The notes under the pieces are model-generated. The model ran no database searches. It was given only the letters and a program-made list of their open reading frames with translations, and was not told where the DNA came from. A stretch of 64,000 nucleotides of DNA, taken from contig JALWEG010000042.1 of the NCBI GenBank assembly GCA_027014155.1, positions 24,321-88,320 of the forward strand, written 5' to 3'. Both the position numbers and the translations under genes were made by a program. This DNA is from Aquificaceae bacterium. Its GTDB lineage: Bacteria; Aquificota; Aquificia; Aquificales; Aquificaceae. Shown in pieces: positions 1-9,262 of this stretch (position 1 is the first letter of the stretch; each line of letters starts with the position of its first letter).

Positions 1-834
1 GACATAGAGTTCTCCGAAGAGGACATTCCCACCATTACCAAGGAGCAGGTCATAAGCCGCGTGGGCGAAGTGCTGGACTCTATAAACCGACTCCTGGACA
101 CCGCCAAGACGGGTAAGTTTCTAAGGGAAGGTATAAAGCTTGCCATAGTAGGCAGGCCCAACGTGGGTAAATCCTCTCTCTTCAACGCCCTGCTCAGGAG
201 GGAAAGGGCCATAGTTACGGATATAGAGGGAACCACGAGGGACTTCTTGGAGGAATCCGTGAGCCTTAAGGGTGTGCCGGTCGTGCTGGTGGACACCGCG
301 GGCATAAGGGAGACCCAGGACCCGGTAGAGAGGATAGGTGTAGAGCGTTCCGAGGAGAAGGTTAGGGAGGCAGACCTGATTCTCTTCGTGATAGACGCCT
401 CAGAACCGCTACGGAAGGAGGATAAGGAGATTTACGAAAAGGTAAGGGAAAAGGAGCATTTAGTAGTTGCTAACAAGGTGGATTTGGGCTATAAAGTAAG
501 TGTTGAAATTTTTGAAGGAGATTCTATAATAAAGGTAAGTGCACTAAAAAAATCAGGAATACAAGAGCTTGAAAGGGAAATTCTAAATCGCGTAGGTATA
601 AACCTTGATGGAGAGGTTGGCGCTTACATATCCTTAAGACATGAGGTTAACCTTAAAAAATCTAAGGAAGTGCTTGAAAGATTTTTAGAGAGATACAGAA
701 GGCAAGATATAAGTCCGGAGATAGCCATGCTGGACATCAGAGAGGCAACGCTCTACTTGGAAGAGATAGTGGGGACCGTTGCCACCGAAGACATCTTAGG
801 AAGTATCTTTTCAAGATTCTGCATAGGCAAGTAA
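1..834 (+). CDS. mnmE: MnmE tRNA modification GTPase, C-terminal part (5' end outside window)
   Basis: The frame is open from base 1, so the N-terminal tetrahydrofolate-binding domain lies outside the window. The visible part has the inserted G domain with P-loop GRPNVGKSS near bases 148-180, then TTRD, DTAG and a NKVD-type specificity motif. It ends in FCIGK, the C-terminal Cys signature of MnmE. With MnmG the family adds (carboxymethyl)aminomethyl groups to wobble U34 of tRNAs. The downstream gene rho starts 13 bases later after a strong AAGGAGG, suggesting cotranscription. Bases about 460-720 use noticeably more A/T-ending codons than the flanks, an oddity inside one gene. Confidence 0.95.
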   Translation, partial: DIEFSEEDIPTITKEQVISRVGEVLDSINRLLDTAKTGKFLREGIKLAIVGRPNVGKSSLFNALLRRERAIVTDIEGTTRDFLEESVSLKGVPVVLVDTAGIRETQDPVERIGVERSEEKVREADLILFVIDASEPLRKEDKEIYEKVREKEHLVVANKVDLGYKVSVEIFEGDSIIKVSALKKSGIQELEREILNRVGINLDGEVGAYISLRHEVNLKKSKEVLERFLERYRRQDISPEIAMLDIREATLYLEEIVGTVATEDILGSIFSRFCIGK

Positions 835-847
835 GGAGGAGACATTC

Positions 848-2137
848 ATGCAAGGACAGGTTGAGGAGAAGAAGCTTTACAGCTTAGAAGACCTGAAGAA
901 GCTCACCCTCTTTGAACTACAGAAATTGGGCAAAGAGCTTGGACTGACGAGAACCACGGGACTTAAGAAGGAAGAGCTTATAGAGAGGATTCTCTCGGCG
1001 CAGGCTCAGGACGAGGGTCTGATATTCGTCCGCGGGGTTCTTGAAATACTACCCGAAGGCTACGGCTTTATGAGAAGTGCCGGCAACAACTACATGCCCA
1101 GCTGGGACGACGTTTATGTAGCTCCCTCCCAGATAAAGAAGTTTGGCCTGCGTATAGGGGATACCATAATAGGCTTCGCAAGGCCTCCAAAGGACAACGA
1201 GAAGTATAAGGCTCTGATAAAGATGGAGGCGGTCAACAACATACCCGCAGACCCCGAAAAGCTCAGGAAGAGGCCTATATTTGATAGATTGACCCCCTAC
1301 CACCCCACCGAAAGGTTTGACCTGGAGTTCAGTCCCCACGAGCTTTCCACGAGAGTGGTGAGCCTTATAGCTCCCATAGGTAAGGGACAGAGGGGAATGA
1401 TAGTGGCTCCTCCCAAGGCAGGTAAGACGGTTCTCCTGCAGAAGCTTTCCAGAGCGATAATAGAGAATCACCCGGAGGTTCACCTCATAATCCTGCTGAT
1501 AGACGAGCGTCCTGAAGAGGTCACGGAGATGCGCAGGATAGTGGGTGATGGAGCGGAGGTCGTAGCGTCCACCTTTGACGAGCCTCCCGAAAGGCACATG
1601 CAGGTGGCCGAGCTGGTGGTGGAGAAGGCCAAAAGGTTGGTGGAATTAAAACAGGACGTGGTAATCCTCCTTGACTCAATGACCAGGTTCGCGAGGGCAT
1701 CTAACGCCGTCACGCCTCCGACGGGCAGGGTTCTGTCCGGTGGTATAGAGGCTACAGCCCTCCAGAGGCCGAAGAAGTTCTTCGGCGCGGCGAGAAATAT
1801 AGAGGAAGGCGGCTCGCTGACGATAATAGCCACCGCCTTGATAGAGACGGGTTCAAGAATGGACGACGTCATATACGAAGAGTTCAAGGGAACGGGCAAC
1901 ATGGAGATACACTTGGACAGGAGACTCATGGAGCGTAGGATATTCCCGGCCATAAACATAGAGAAGTCGGGCACGAGGAGAGAGGAGCTGCTGCTTGAAC
2001 AGTGGGAGCTTCAGAGGATATGGGTTCTAAGAAAGTTCCTCGCCACCATGGACGCCGTGGAGGCTATGGAGTTTCTGCTGGACAAGCTCAAAAAGTTCAA
2101 AACTAACAAAGATTTCCTCAAGGCTATGAACGCTTGA
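848..2137 (+). CDS. rho: Transcription termination factor Rho
   Basis: The 429 aa match the usual Rho length. Order of domains: an N-terminal SAP-like helical domain (about 8-50), a cold-shock-type RNA-binding domain (about 52-125), then the hexameric RNA helicase ATPase. Visible motifs are the P-loop PPKAGKT near residue 190, Walker [12 protein letters not shown], and the R/Q-loop block [20 protein letters not shown]. Rho binds C-rich RNA and uses ATP to pull transcripts from RNA polymerase. Start chosen at the ATG behind AAGGAGG. It sits between mnmE and rpmE in a translation/transcription cluster. Confidence 0.98.
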   Translation: MQGQVEEKKLYSLEDLKKLTLFELQKLGKELGLTRTTGLKKEELIERILSAQAQDEGLIFVRGVLEILPEGYGFMRSAGNNYMPSWDDVYVAPSQIKKFGLRIGDTIIGFARPPKDNEKYKALIKMEAVNNIPADPEKLRKRPIFDRLTPYHPTERFDLEFSPHELSTRVVSLIAPIGKGQRGMIVAPPKAGKTVLLQKLSRAIIENHPEVHLIILLIDERPEEVTEMRRIVGDGAEVVASTFDEPPERHMQVAELVVEKAKRLVELKQDVVILLDSMTRFARASNAVTPPTGRVLSGGIEATALQRPKKFFGAARNIEEGGSLTIIATALIETGSRMDDVIYEEFKGTGNMEIHLDRRLMERRIFPAINIEKSGTRREELLLEQWELQRIWVLRKFLATMDAVEAMEFLLDKLKKFKTNKDFLKAMNA

Positions 2138-2176
2138 TGCTATAATAAATACTTTGCAGAATCAGGAGGCGTAGAA

Positions 2177-2371
2177 ATGAAGCGAGGCATACACCCGGAG
2201 CTAAAGCCCACCACCTTCGCCTGCGGGTGCGGCAACACCTTCACACTCCTCTCCACCAAGGGAGGAACGGTCCACATAGAGGTGTGCGACAAGTGCCACC
2301 CCTTCTACGCTGGTAAGTTGAGGCTCAAGCCCATGTTCTTAGAGCTTGCCGGTGATAAGAAGAGCGATTGA
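2177..2371 (+). CDS. rpmE: Ribosomal protein L31 (zinc-binding type)
   Basis: A 64-aa protein with the L31 opening MKRGIHPE and a zinc-type cysteine set (CGCG near residue 16, CDKCH near residue 37). It belongs to the large ribosomal subunit and bridges to the small subunit. AGGAGG lies a few bases before the ATG. A TATAATA-like element in the 39-base gap after rho could start a local transcript. The stop codon overlaps the ATG of prfA (TGATG), indicating translational coupling. Confidence 0.96.
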   Translation: MKRGIHPELKPTTFACGCGNTFTLLSTKGGTVHIEVCDKCHPFYAGKLRLKPMFLELAGDKKSD

Positions 2372-3459
2372 TGCTCAAGAAAGAGTTCTTAGATAGGTTA
2401 GAAACCCTATCCAAACGATACGAAACCCTTGAGAGAGAACTTTCCAAGCCCGATGTGGTGGCCGATATAAAGAGGTATAAAACCCTCAGCAAGGAGCTAA
2501 AGGAGCTTACCGAGGTCTACGAAACCTATAGGGAGTATAAAAGGCTCCTTAAAGAGAAAAGAGAACTAAAAGAGCTACTGCGCAGCTCCGAAGAAGAGTT
2601 GAGGCAGTTGGCCAAAGAAGAGCTGGAGGCTTTGGAGAACAAGCTTCCTCAGGTGGAGGAGAAGTTAAAACTCCTGCTGATTCCCAAAGACCCCAACGAA
2701 TCCAGAAACGTGATTCTGGAAATAAGGGCGGGTGCCGGGGGCGAAGAGGCAGCTCTATTTGCGGCAGACCTGCTCAGAATGTATCAGAAGTATGCGGAGG
2801 AAAACGGTTGGAAGTTTTCAATCTTGAGCGCCAACAAGACTGGACTTGGAGGGTTCAAGGAGGTGGTTGCCCTCATAGAGGGTGAGGGAGCTTACTCCAA
2901 GCTCAAGTATGAGAGCGGCGTACACAGGGTTCAGAGGATTCCCACCACCGAGTCGGGGGGAAGGATTCATACCTCCACAGTCACGGTCGCCGTCCTGCCG
3001 GAGGTTGACGAAGCGGACGTGAACATAAACCCCGGGGACTTGAAAATAGAGACCTTCCGAGCTTCCGGAGCCGGAGGACAGTACGTAAACACTACAGAGA
3101 CGGCGGTAAGGATAACCCACCTGCCCACCGGAATAGTAGTGTCTTGTCAGGATGAGAGGTCTCAGTTTCAGAACAAGCAAAAGGCATTAAAAATACTTTA
3201 CGCTAAGCTCAAGGACTTTTATGAGAAGAAGAAGAGGGAGGAGATAGCCAGAGAGAGAAAGGAACAGGTTGGAACCGGTGAAAGAAGTGAGAAGATAAGA
3301 ACTTACAACTTTCCCCAAAACAGGATAACGGACCATAGAATTAATCTCACCTTATACAAACTCCAGGATGTTCTTGAAGGCAGACTTGACGAAATAGTAG
3401 AGGCTCTAAAAAACCACGAGGTTGAGCGGCAACTCAAGAGCCTTGAAGAGACTGCCTAA
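2371..3459 (+). CDS. prfA: Peptide chain release factor 1
   Basis: The 362-aa protein has the class I release factor layout: an N-terminal coiled coil (about 1-100), the codon-recognition region with a RIPTTES segment (PxT tripeptide type, so RF1 not RF2), and the catalytic GGQ motif in [17 protein letters not shown]1 releases peptides at UAA and UAG. I place the start at the ATG overlapping the L31 stop; a TTG one codon upstream is also open. The last four bases overlap the convergent minE stop. Confidence 0.97.
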   Translation: MLKKEFLDRLETLSKRYETLERELSKPDVVADIKRYKTLSKELKELTEVYETYREYKRLLKEKRELKELLRSSEEELRQLAKEELEALENKLPQVEEKLKLLLIPKDPNESRNVILEIRAGAGGEEAALFAADLLRMYQKYAEENGWKFSILSANKTGLGGFKEVVALIEGEGAYSKLKYESGVHRVQRIPTTESGGRIHTSTVTVAVLPEVDEADVNINPGDLKIETFRASGAGGQYVNTTETAVRITHLPTGIVVSCQDERSQFQNKQKALKILYAKLKDFYEKKKREEIARERKEQVGTGERSEKIRTYNFPQNRITDHRINLTLYKLQDVLEGRLDEIVEALKNHEVERQLKSLEETA

Positions 3460-3704
3460 TTATTCCCTCTGAAGGGTATGCTTATCCAAAGCTCCTCTTT
3501 CTCGTCCTCGTTCGTTTTTAGAGAAACGTCTATGCTGGTGGCCTCAAACTGAGGATACTTGGAGAAGAGGGATATTAAATCTTCCTTCAGCTTTTCAACT
3601 ATGCTGGGAGGCAGTCCCTTCCTTTCGTAAGACAAAACCAGCGTCAACCTTTTCTTGGCTATATCTTTACTCTTCCTTCCAAAGAGCGATTTAAACAACT
3701 TCAA
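3456..3704 (-). CDS. minE: Cell division topological specificity factor MinE
   Basis: An 82-aa protein with the MinE layout: an N-terminal amphipathic membrane-targeting segment MKLFKSLFG, the MinD-binding stretch ([17 protein letters not shown]) and a C-terminal topological domain. MinE stimulates MinD ATPase and drives Min patterning. It is the last gene of a leftward minC-minD-minE operon and overlaps minD by four bases. Its stop overlaps that of the convergent prfA. Confidence 0.95.
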   Translation of the reverse strand: MKLFKSLFGRKSKDIAKKRLTLVLSYERKGLPPSIVEKLKEDLISLFSKYPQFEATSIDVSLKTNEDEKEELWISIPFRGNN

Positions 3705-4489
3705 CCCCCGAATATTTTGCTCAAAAACCCTTCCTTTTCCCCATACCTAACCATGGGAACCTCTTCCCCCAAAATGCGCCTCGCTATGTCCATTATAGCT
3801 TTGGAGGCGTTAAACTTCTCGTGCAACACTATCGGCTCACCCCTGTTGGTGAAATCAATCAGCTTTTCCTCCTCCGGCACTATTCCCAGGAGCTTAGCTT
3901 TGAGGATTTCTATTATGTCCTCAACCGAGAGCATCTCTCCCTTCTTGACCAATCTCCACCTTATACGGTTTACCACCACCGAGTAGTCTTCCTTGTTCTT
4001 ACTCTCCAGCAAGCCTATCACCCTATCCGAGTCTCTGACGGAAGATACCTCTGGGTTTACCACTATGATGGCTCTGTCGGCCGGAGCTACCGCTATCTGA
4101 AAGCCCTGCTCTATACCTGCGGGGGAATCTATCAGTATGTAATCAAACTCCCCGCCAGAGCTTAGGGATTCCACCAACTTCACCCACTTATCCGGGTCTA
4201 CGGCGTCCTTGTTCTTGGTCTGATTCGCCGGCAGCAGGTAAAGGGGAAGCCCCCTCTTATCTTTTACGAGGGCCTTTTCGGGTTGAGCCCTGCCCTCAAG
4301 CACGTCAAGTATGTCGTAAACTATGCGGTTTTCAAGCCCAAGAATCATATCAAGGTTTCTTAGGCCTATGTCCGCATCAATCAGGAGAACCTTCTTCCCC
4401 AGCTTGGCGAGTGCGGTACCTATGTTGGCCGTTATGGTCGTCTTCCCAACTCCTCCTTTGCCCGATGTGATAACTATCGTTTCCGCCAT
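3701..4489 (-). CDS. minD: Septum site-determining ATPase MinD
   Basis: A 262-aa deviant-Walker ParA/MinD ATPase. Near the N terminus is GKGGVGKTT, followed by DADIGLRNLD and the switch-type segment DYILIDSPAGIE. A C-terminal amphipathic helix ([10 protein letters not shown]) is the expected membrane-targeting sequence. MinD binds the membrane with ATP, recruits MinC to block FtsZ rings away from midcell, and is released by MinE. It sits between minC and minE. Confidence 0.97.
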   Translation of the reverse strand: MAETIVITSGKGGVGKTTITANIGTALAKLGKKVLLIDADIGLRNLDMILGLENRIVYDILDVLEGRAQPEKALVKDKRGLPLYLLPANQTKNKDAVDPDKWVKLVESLSSGGEFDYILIDSPAGIEQGFQIAVAPADRAIIVVNPEVSSVRDSDRVIGLLESKNKEDYSVVVNRIRWRLVKKGEMLSVEDIIEILKAKLLGIVPEEEKLIDFTNRGEPIVLHEKFNASKAIMDIARRILGEEVPMVRYGEKEGFLSKIFGG

Positions 4490-4499
4490 CTATGCCACC

Positions 4500-5081
4500 T
4501 CAAACCTTTTCTAAAACTATCGTTCCCTCCTCTACTTTAGCCACCTCCGGGTATCCCGGGGATTCTCTCTCGCTGTCGTCGGATATGGCCAGCTTCTTAC
4601 CTATTCTTATCTGCTGGGGTTCCATTCTTAAAGCTACCACGACCGCTGCCTCGTCTCCCAAAGCACCCGCTATGGCCACACCCCTTAGAGTTCCCATTAC
4701 TATAATATTACCCGTTGCAACAACTTCTGCATCTTTATTTACATCACCCAATATGAGTATATCCCCCCCGTGCTCAACCCTTTGACCCGAACGTAGAGAC
4801 TTGTCAACAACCTTTAACCTCTCGGAGGTCGGAGTGCTCTCCTCCCGCTTGGCGGGTATCTGCTTTATACTCCTTAGGCTTTTGCTTGATAAGAACTCCT
4901 CCAACTCATCCAATTCCTGTTGAGAGAAGTCTTGGGGATTGCTTATGAGGAAATATCCTCCCTCAAAGAGCTTACCGCTCAGGCGCTGTGAGATTTCAGC
5001 CTTTAGGTCTTCTAAGCTCTTGCCTTCTTTCTCTATCCTGAGCGATATTACCGGAAGAGTTATGCCCCTCACTTCAATCAT
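4500..5081 (-). CDS. minC: Septum site-determining protein MinC
   Basis: A 193-aa protein with a short N-terminal domain (about 1-80) and the C-terminal MinC beta-helix (about 95-190; VEHGGDILILGDVNKDAEVV, then GNIIVMGTLRGVA, typical of the family). MinC inhibits FtsZ assembly and is brought to the membrane by MinD, the next gene 10 bases downstream. Slightly shorter than the E. coli protein because the N-terminal domain is compact. Confidence 0.95.
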   Translation of the reverse strand: MIEVRGITLPVISLRIEKEGKSLEDLKAEISQRLSGKLFEGGYFLISNPQDFSQQELDELEEFLSSKSLRSIKQIPAKREESTPTSERLKVVDKSLRSGQRVEHGGDILILGDVNKDAEVVATGNIIVMGTLRGVAIAGALGDEAAVVVALRMEPQQIRIGKKLAISDDSERESPGYPEVAKVEEGTIVLEKV

Positions 5082-5103
5082 GTTGTTTAATAAATTAATT
5101 ATA

Positions 5104-5655
5104 CTACGAGAATATCTCTGCGAGAATCTCCTTCTTACCTGTGCCCTCCTTTGCGGAGGAAATTATCCTCTTAGCGTGGGGAAATCTATCTTTCAGCACC
5201 TTTGTGGTCTTTGAAATCTCCCTCTGGGTGGCCTTGTCGGCCTTGGTTAGGACGAGGGTAAAGGGTAGTCCCATAAAACTGAGCCATTCCATCATCTGCA
5301 TATCGGAAGCTTGGGGACCTACGAGGGCATCTATGAGCTGGAACACCCTCTTTATGTTATCTCTGCGTTCCGTGAAGTAGTTTTCCATCATCACCTTCCA
5401 TCTGTTTCTCTCCTCCTTAGACCTTTTGGCAAAGCCGTATCCGGGAACGTCCACCAGATAAAGTTTGTCTTCCAGCAGGAAGAAGTTCACGGTTCTGGTT
5501 CTCCCGGGCTGTTTGCTGACTTTAGCTACGTTTCTGCCGGTTATCAGGTTTATGAGAGATGATTTTCCCACGTTGGAGCGGCCTACGAACACGACCTCGG
5601 GTCTGTCTTTGGGGGGGAAGTTCTCCGTAGATGAGCTTACCAGCTCAACCCTCAT
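5104..5655 (-). CDS. engB: Ribosome biogenesis GTPase EngB/YsxC
   Basis: A TrmE-Era-EngA-EngB-Septin class GTPase of 183 aa. Motifs: GRSNVGKSSLIN (G1), PGRTRTVN (G2), DVPGYGFA (G3), TKADK (G4) and SSAKEGTG (G5). The family acts in large-subunit assembly. I chose the ATG at 5655 because it overlaps the stop of the upstream gene (ATGA); an in-frame GTG four codons upstream is also possible. It lies between the Min operon and a small unknown gene. Confidence 0.93.
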   Translation of the reverse strand: MRVELVSSSTENFPPKDRPEVVFVGRSNVGKSSLINLITGRNVAKVSKQPGRTRTVNFFLLEDKLYLVDVPGYGFAKRSKEERNRWKVMMENYFTERRDNIKRVFQLIDALVGPQASDMQMMEWLSFMGLPFTLVLTKADKATQREISKTTKVLKDRFPHAKRIISSAKEGTGKKEILAEIFS

Positions 5656-6086
5656 TTCGGGTGGCACTTGAGTTCCAGCAGAAGCTCGTATATGAGCTTT
5701 ATGGGTATGGAGAGTGCCTGCTCTAAGTGTCTGTCCGATAGGCTCTCCAAGGTTCTGAAGTAGTGGAAGAGCTCCAGTATCTCGGCAACGGAGCAGTACA
5801 GGTCCTTTTTCAGGTCTTCCAGGTCCTGTCTGACCTGCTCTTTTTGCTTCCCCTCATGGAGGCTTTCGTAAGTCTCCTCGTTTGCCTTCAGCTCGTCTAA
5901 GAGCTCCAGCAGGTAGCACTTTACCTTCTGGTGGTAATCCTCAATCTTTTCCGTCAGAATCTCACCGGCTATCTTCTCCTCCTCTTCCCTTACCAACTTT
6001 TGGTAAAGCTCCTTTAGCTCTTTGTGCTCCTTGATTTTTTCCATGCAGCTCCCCACACATTCCTGAAAGGTTATCCCCTTTTTCAT
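5652..6086 (-). CDS. Small helical protein of unknown function
   Basis: A 144-aa, highly charged, mostly helical protein with CVGSC near residue 10 and a single Cys near the end. No family recognised. It is tightly packed in the leftward operon: its stop overlaps the engB start, and it begins 13 bases after dtd with AGGAAAGG before the ATG. The composition matches its host neighbours, so it appears to be a native gene. Confidence 0.8.
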   Translation of the reverse strand: MKKGITFQECVGSCMEKIKEHKELKELYQKLVREEEEKIAGEILTEKIEDYHQKVKCYLLELLDELKANEETYESLHEGKQKEQVRQDLEDLKKDLYCSVAEILELFHYFRTLESLSDRHLEQALSIPIKLIYELLLELKCHPK

Positions 6087-6098
6087 ACCTTTCCTCCT

Positions 6099-6548
6099 TT
6101 ACAGGTTTTCCGAGTCCAGAACCAAAGTCACCGGACCCCAGTTCTGTATGTAAACCTCCATCATGGCGCCGAAGATGCCGCTTTCCACCTTGGGAACTCC
6201 CAAGGCTTTAAGCTCCTCAATAAAGGCCTCGTAAAGCTCCTTAGCTCTTTTTGGTTCCTCCGCCTCCTCAAAGCTGGGGCGCTTTCCCTTCTTCGTATTC
6301 GCGTACAGAGTGAACTGGGAGACCACCAAAGCCTCGCCACCCACATCTAACAGAGAGAAGTAAAACCTGCCTTCCTCGTTCTCAAATATTCTTAGGTTTA
6401 CCACCTTTTTGGCCAACCTGCTTACGTCTTCCTGGGTATCTCCCTTTTTCACACCTAAGAGTATGTTCAAACCCTTGCCTATGCTTCCGACCACCTTGCC
6501 GTCCACCTCAACCCGTGAAGAGTTTACCCTCTGGAGTACCACTCTCAT
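6099..6548 (-). CDS. dtd: D-aminoacyl-tRNA deacylase
   Basis: A 149-aa protein of the usual DTD length. Both active-site signatures are present: SQFTL near residue 78, and near the C terminus the NWGPVTLVLDS block that carries the Gly-cisPro gatekeeper motif. The enzyme removes D-amino acids (and misloaded glycine) from tRNAs. It begins 6 bases after era in the leftward series. Confidence 0.96.
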   Translation of the reverse strand: MRVVLQRVNSSRVEVDGKVVGSIGKGLNILLGVKKGDTQEDVSRLAKKVVNLRIFENEEGRFYFSLLDVGGEALVVSQFTLYANTKKGKRPSFEEAEEPKRAKELYEAFIEELKALGVPKVESGIFGAMMEVYIQNWGPVTLVLDSENL

Positions 6549-6554
6549 GTGAAC

Positions 6555-7463
6555 TCACTCCATATAGTAGCCGAACATTCTGACCAGCTCCGGCCGCCTC
6601 CTCCAATCTGGTTTTACCTTGACCCTAAGCTCTAAAAAGACCTTCCTGCCCGTTAGGATTTCCAGCTCTTGGCGCGCCTTTTTACCTATCTCTTTGAGCA
6701 TACGCCCGCCTTTACCTATAACTATCGCCTTGAGGTTTTCTCTGTCAACTATCAACTCCGCCCGAATTACGAGAACCTGAGGGTTCTTCTCCCCCGGAGA
6801 TATGTCCTCTATCACCACGGCTATGGAAGTAGGCACCTCCTCCTTTGTCAGGAGCATGGCCTTCTCCCTGATGATTTCTGCCGCCATGAGTCTGAGGGGC
6901 AGGTCGGTTATCATGTCTTCGGGAAAGAGAGGCTCACCTTCTGGCAGGTAGTTTATGAGGGTCTTCTCCAGCTCGTCAAGGTTGGTGCCCTTGAGCGCGC
7001 TTACGGGAACCACTTCCTTTATCTGGGGGTGTTTTGAACTTAGCTCCTCTATCATGGGCAGAACCTCTTTAACGTCCCTTAAAGAGTCTATCTTGTTTAT
7101 CACGAGGATAACGGGCTTCTCGTCCGCCACCGGTTTTATGTAGTTCTGGAATACCTCTTCATCTCTGCTTCTCCAGCCTTCCCCTGCATCTATCATGAAG
7201 AGAACTACATCGCTCTCCTGCAGAGTTTGCTGAGCGGTTCTGACCATGGCTTGTCCGAGGGCGTCTTTGGGTCTGTATATACCCGGCGTATCAAGGAAAA
7301 CGACCTGGGCCGTGTCGGGAATGTTCTTGACTCCCAGCACCCTTATCCGGGTAGTTCCCGCCTTGGGAGACACTATGGACACCTTTCTTCCTATCAAGTT
7401 GTTCATAAGGGTGGATTTACCCACGTTGGGCTTGCCCACCACCGCCACGAATCCGACTTTCAT
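6555..7463 (-). CDS. era: GTPase Era
   Basis: A 302-aa Era: GTPase domain with GKPNVGKSTLMN (G1), AGTTR (G2), DTPG (G3) and NKID (G4), then a C-terminal type II KH RNA-binding domain containing VIGKGGRMLKEIGKKAR. Era binds the 3' end of 16S rRNA and helps small-subunit maturation. The ATG overlaps the trpF stop (TGATG), so the genes are likely translationally coupled. Confidence 0.97.
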   Translation of the reverse strand: MKVGFVAVVGKPNVGKSTLMNNLIGRKVSIVSPKAGTTRIRVLGVKNIPDTAQVVFLDTPGIYRPKDALGQAMVRTAQQTLQESDVVLFMIDAGEGWRSRDEEVFQNYIKPVADEKPVILVINKIDSLRDVKEVLPMIEELSSKHPQIKEVVPVSALKGTNLDELEKTLINYLPEGEPLFPEDMITDLPLRLMAAEIIREKAMLLTKEEVPTSIAVVIEDISPGEKNPQVLVIRAELIVDRENLKAIVIGKGGRMLKEIGKKARQELEILTGRKVFLELRVKVKPDWRRRPELVRMFGYYME

Positions 7464-8068
7464 CAGGCCAAAGCCTCCTTTATAAATCTCTTAACCTTCT
7501 GGGCATCTTTAATTCCGGGTTCTGACTCCACGCCCGATGAGACATCAACCCCGAAGGGCCGAACCCTCTTTATCGCCTCTTTGACGTTCTCCGGCTTAAG
7601 TCCCCCGGAGAGTATAACCCTGAAGCCTTTCTCCACCAGCTTTCTGGCTATATCCCAATTGAAGGTTTTGCCGGTTCCTCCGTAGGAGTCCTTAGAGTAG
7701 GTATCCAGCAAAACCGCGTAAGCTCGCTTCCAGCGCTCGTCAACTTCCGGCATCTTATCGGCAACGCGAAAGGCCTTTATAACCCTGTGCATGCCTACAG
7801 ACTTGGCAAGCTCCACGCTCTCCTCTCCGTGCAGTTGGACGAGATTAAAGCCCTCCTCAAAGGCCTTTAGAATCTCCTGCCTGGAAGGGTTTACCATGAC
7901 GGCTACACTCTGAGCTTTTCTCAGAACTTTCAGTACCTCTTTACGTCCCTCCTCGGGAAGGAATCTCGGACTTTTTGGATACAGAATCACCCCCACCAAG
8001 CTTGCACCCTCTTCCTGAGCCAGGATGGCGTCTTGGGGACGGGTTATGCCGCATATCTTCACTTCCAT
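7463..8068 (-). CDS. trpF: Phosphoribosylanthranilate isomerase
   Basis: A TIM-barrel enzyme of tryptophan synthesis converting phosphoribosylanthranilate to the carboxyphenylamino-deoxyribulose phosphate. The N-terminal VKICGITR contains the catalytic Cys; QLHGEE and LLDTYSK follow; the C-terminal phosphate-binding part reads ILSGGLKPENV and GVDVSSGVE. About 201 aa is normal length. Start placed at the ATG at 8068 rather than the TTG directly before it. The gene stands apart from other trp genes, inside a housekeeping operon. Confidence 0.96.
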   Translation of the reverse strand: MEVKICGITRPQDAILAQEEGASLVGVILYPKSPRFLPEEGRKEVLKVLRKAQSVAVMVNPSRQEILKAFEEGFNLVQLHGEESVELAKSVGMHRVIKAFRVADKMPEVDERWKRAYAVLLDTYSKDSYGGTGKTFNWDIARKLVEKGFRVILSGGLKPENVKEAIKRVRPFGVDVSSGVESEPGIKDAQKVKRFIKEALA

Positions 8069-8084
8069 CAACTTCCTATTCTAC

Positions 8085-8543
8085 TCAATCGCACTTGCTC
8101 AGAGCTCGGCTTAGCATTTTCTTCATTCTCTCGTAGTGAAGGCCCTTCCACAGGAGGAGGTCGCACCTTGGACAGTAGGTAAAGTCGTAGGCGCTTTCGT
8201 AAGCTTTTGGGGGCACCCTGTCTTTAAACTCTTCCTTCTTGACGGACTTAAGTTTTGCACCGCACTCTGGACAGAGGTTGAGTCTTAGCTCACTACTTAA
8301 GGATAGCCTCTTGATTACCATGCAGAGCTGAAGCTCCCAATCGTGTCTGGGAACCACGATGTAGCGTATGTTTACCTTCCTGAGAGTTCTCTCCCACCTC
8401 CTTGAGGTCGTAATGAAGACCCTATCCTGGTTCTTGCTCAAGACCTGCGGACTGATGGAAGATGTCAGAACTTCGGTGTCGTATCCCAGGAACCTGAGCC
8501 ACTTTGCCAACTTGGAGAGGTTGTTTTCCAGCAGAAACTTCAA
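8085..8543 (-). CDS. Mut7-C RNase-domain protein
   Basis: A 152-aa protein with the layout of the Mut7-C family: a PIN-like N-terminal half (MKFLLENNLSKLAKWLRFLGYDTEVL, with acidic residues and ITTSRRW) and a C-terminal zinc ribbon made of CPECG near residue 93 and CPRCD near residue 129. The family is predicted to have RNase activity; no function is established for this copy. Its start overlaps the end of cdsA by four bases. Confidence 0.85.
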   Translation of the reverse strand: MKFLLENNLSKLAKWLRFLGYDTEVLTSSISPQVLSKNQDRVFITTSRRWERTLRKVNIRYIVVPRHDWELQLCMVIKRLSLSSELRLNLCPECGAKLKSVKKEEFKDRVPPKAYESAYDFTYCPRCDLLLWKGLHYERMKKMLSRALSKCD

Positions 8544-9262
8544 GCCGATGCCCTTTGCAGGACAAACAGGTAAGCAGGAGCCGCGAATATTAGGGAATCA
8601 AACCTGTCCGTGAACCCACCGTGGCTTCCCAAGGCTTGAGAGAAGTCCTTTATCCCCAACTGCCTCTTTATGAAGCTCTTGAAGTAGTCCCCTACGGCGG
8701 CAAAGAAGAGGATAAGCAGTGCTACGGAAAGGCTCTTTACCATACCCCAGCCCGACAGAGTCCACAACACTGCCCAGCTGACGGCGAAGGCCCCTAAGTA
8801 TCCCTCCAGCGTCTTTTTGGGCGATATCTTTGGGAATACGGGGGTCTTTCCAAACCTTCTGCCTATGTAGTAGGCGGAGACGTCTATAGCCCACACGCCC
8901 AGAATTAGCACCAGCAAAGGTTTGAAACCCAAGGCTCTTACATCTACGAGAAAGGACGGAAGGAAACCCGCGTACATTAAAACCAAAAAGGCTCGCATGA
9001 AGCCGTCTAAGCTCCAGCGCTTATAGCCGTAAGCCAAAGAGAGCAGACCCACCACCGGTAGTGTGAGGGAGTCCATAGAGACGTATATGAGAGGGACGAA
9101 GAAGGCGTAGTAGGACACTTCCTCCACATCTAAGGCGCTTGCCACCTCCTTGGCTATTAAGAGAGAGAGCAGAGCCACCGCGAACACGAAGAGCTGGTAG
9201 GGCAAAAACGCACAGACTAAGGTAGCTGTGCCTATCAAAAGTCCCGTTCTCTCCCTACTCAT
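8540..9262 (-). CDS. cdsA: Phosphatidate cytidylyltransferase CdsA
   Basis: A membrane protein of about 240 aa with several hydrophobic segments. The C-terminal CdsA signature is visible as GDYFKSFIKRQLGIKDFSQALGSHGG followed by DRFDSL. It makes CDP-diacylglycerol from phosphatidate and CTP. I chose the ATG at 9262 because it overlaps the uppS stop; a GTG at 9274 is also in frame. Pairing with uppS (lipid carrier synthesis) is a common bacterial arrangement. It is a little short for the family. Confidence 0.93.
   Translation of the reverse strand: MSRERTGLLIGTATLVCAFLPYQLFVFAVALLSLLIAKEVASALDVEEVSYYAFFVPLIYVSMDSLTLPVVGLLSLAYGYKRWSLDGFMRAFLVLMYAGFLPSFLVDVRALGFKPLLVLILGVWAIDVSAYYIGRRFGKTPVFPKISPKKTLEGYLGAFAVSWAVLWTLSGWGMVKSLSVALLILFFAAVGDYFKSFIKRQLGIKDFSQALGSHGGFTDRFDSLIFAAPAYLFVLQRASA

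Noticed and set aside
1049..1974. Two minus-strand frames within rho
   Set aside because: Antisense shadows of a highly conserved gene in high-GC codons.
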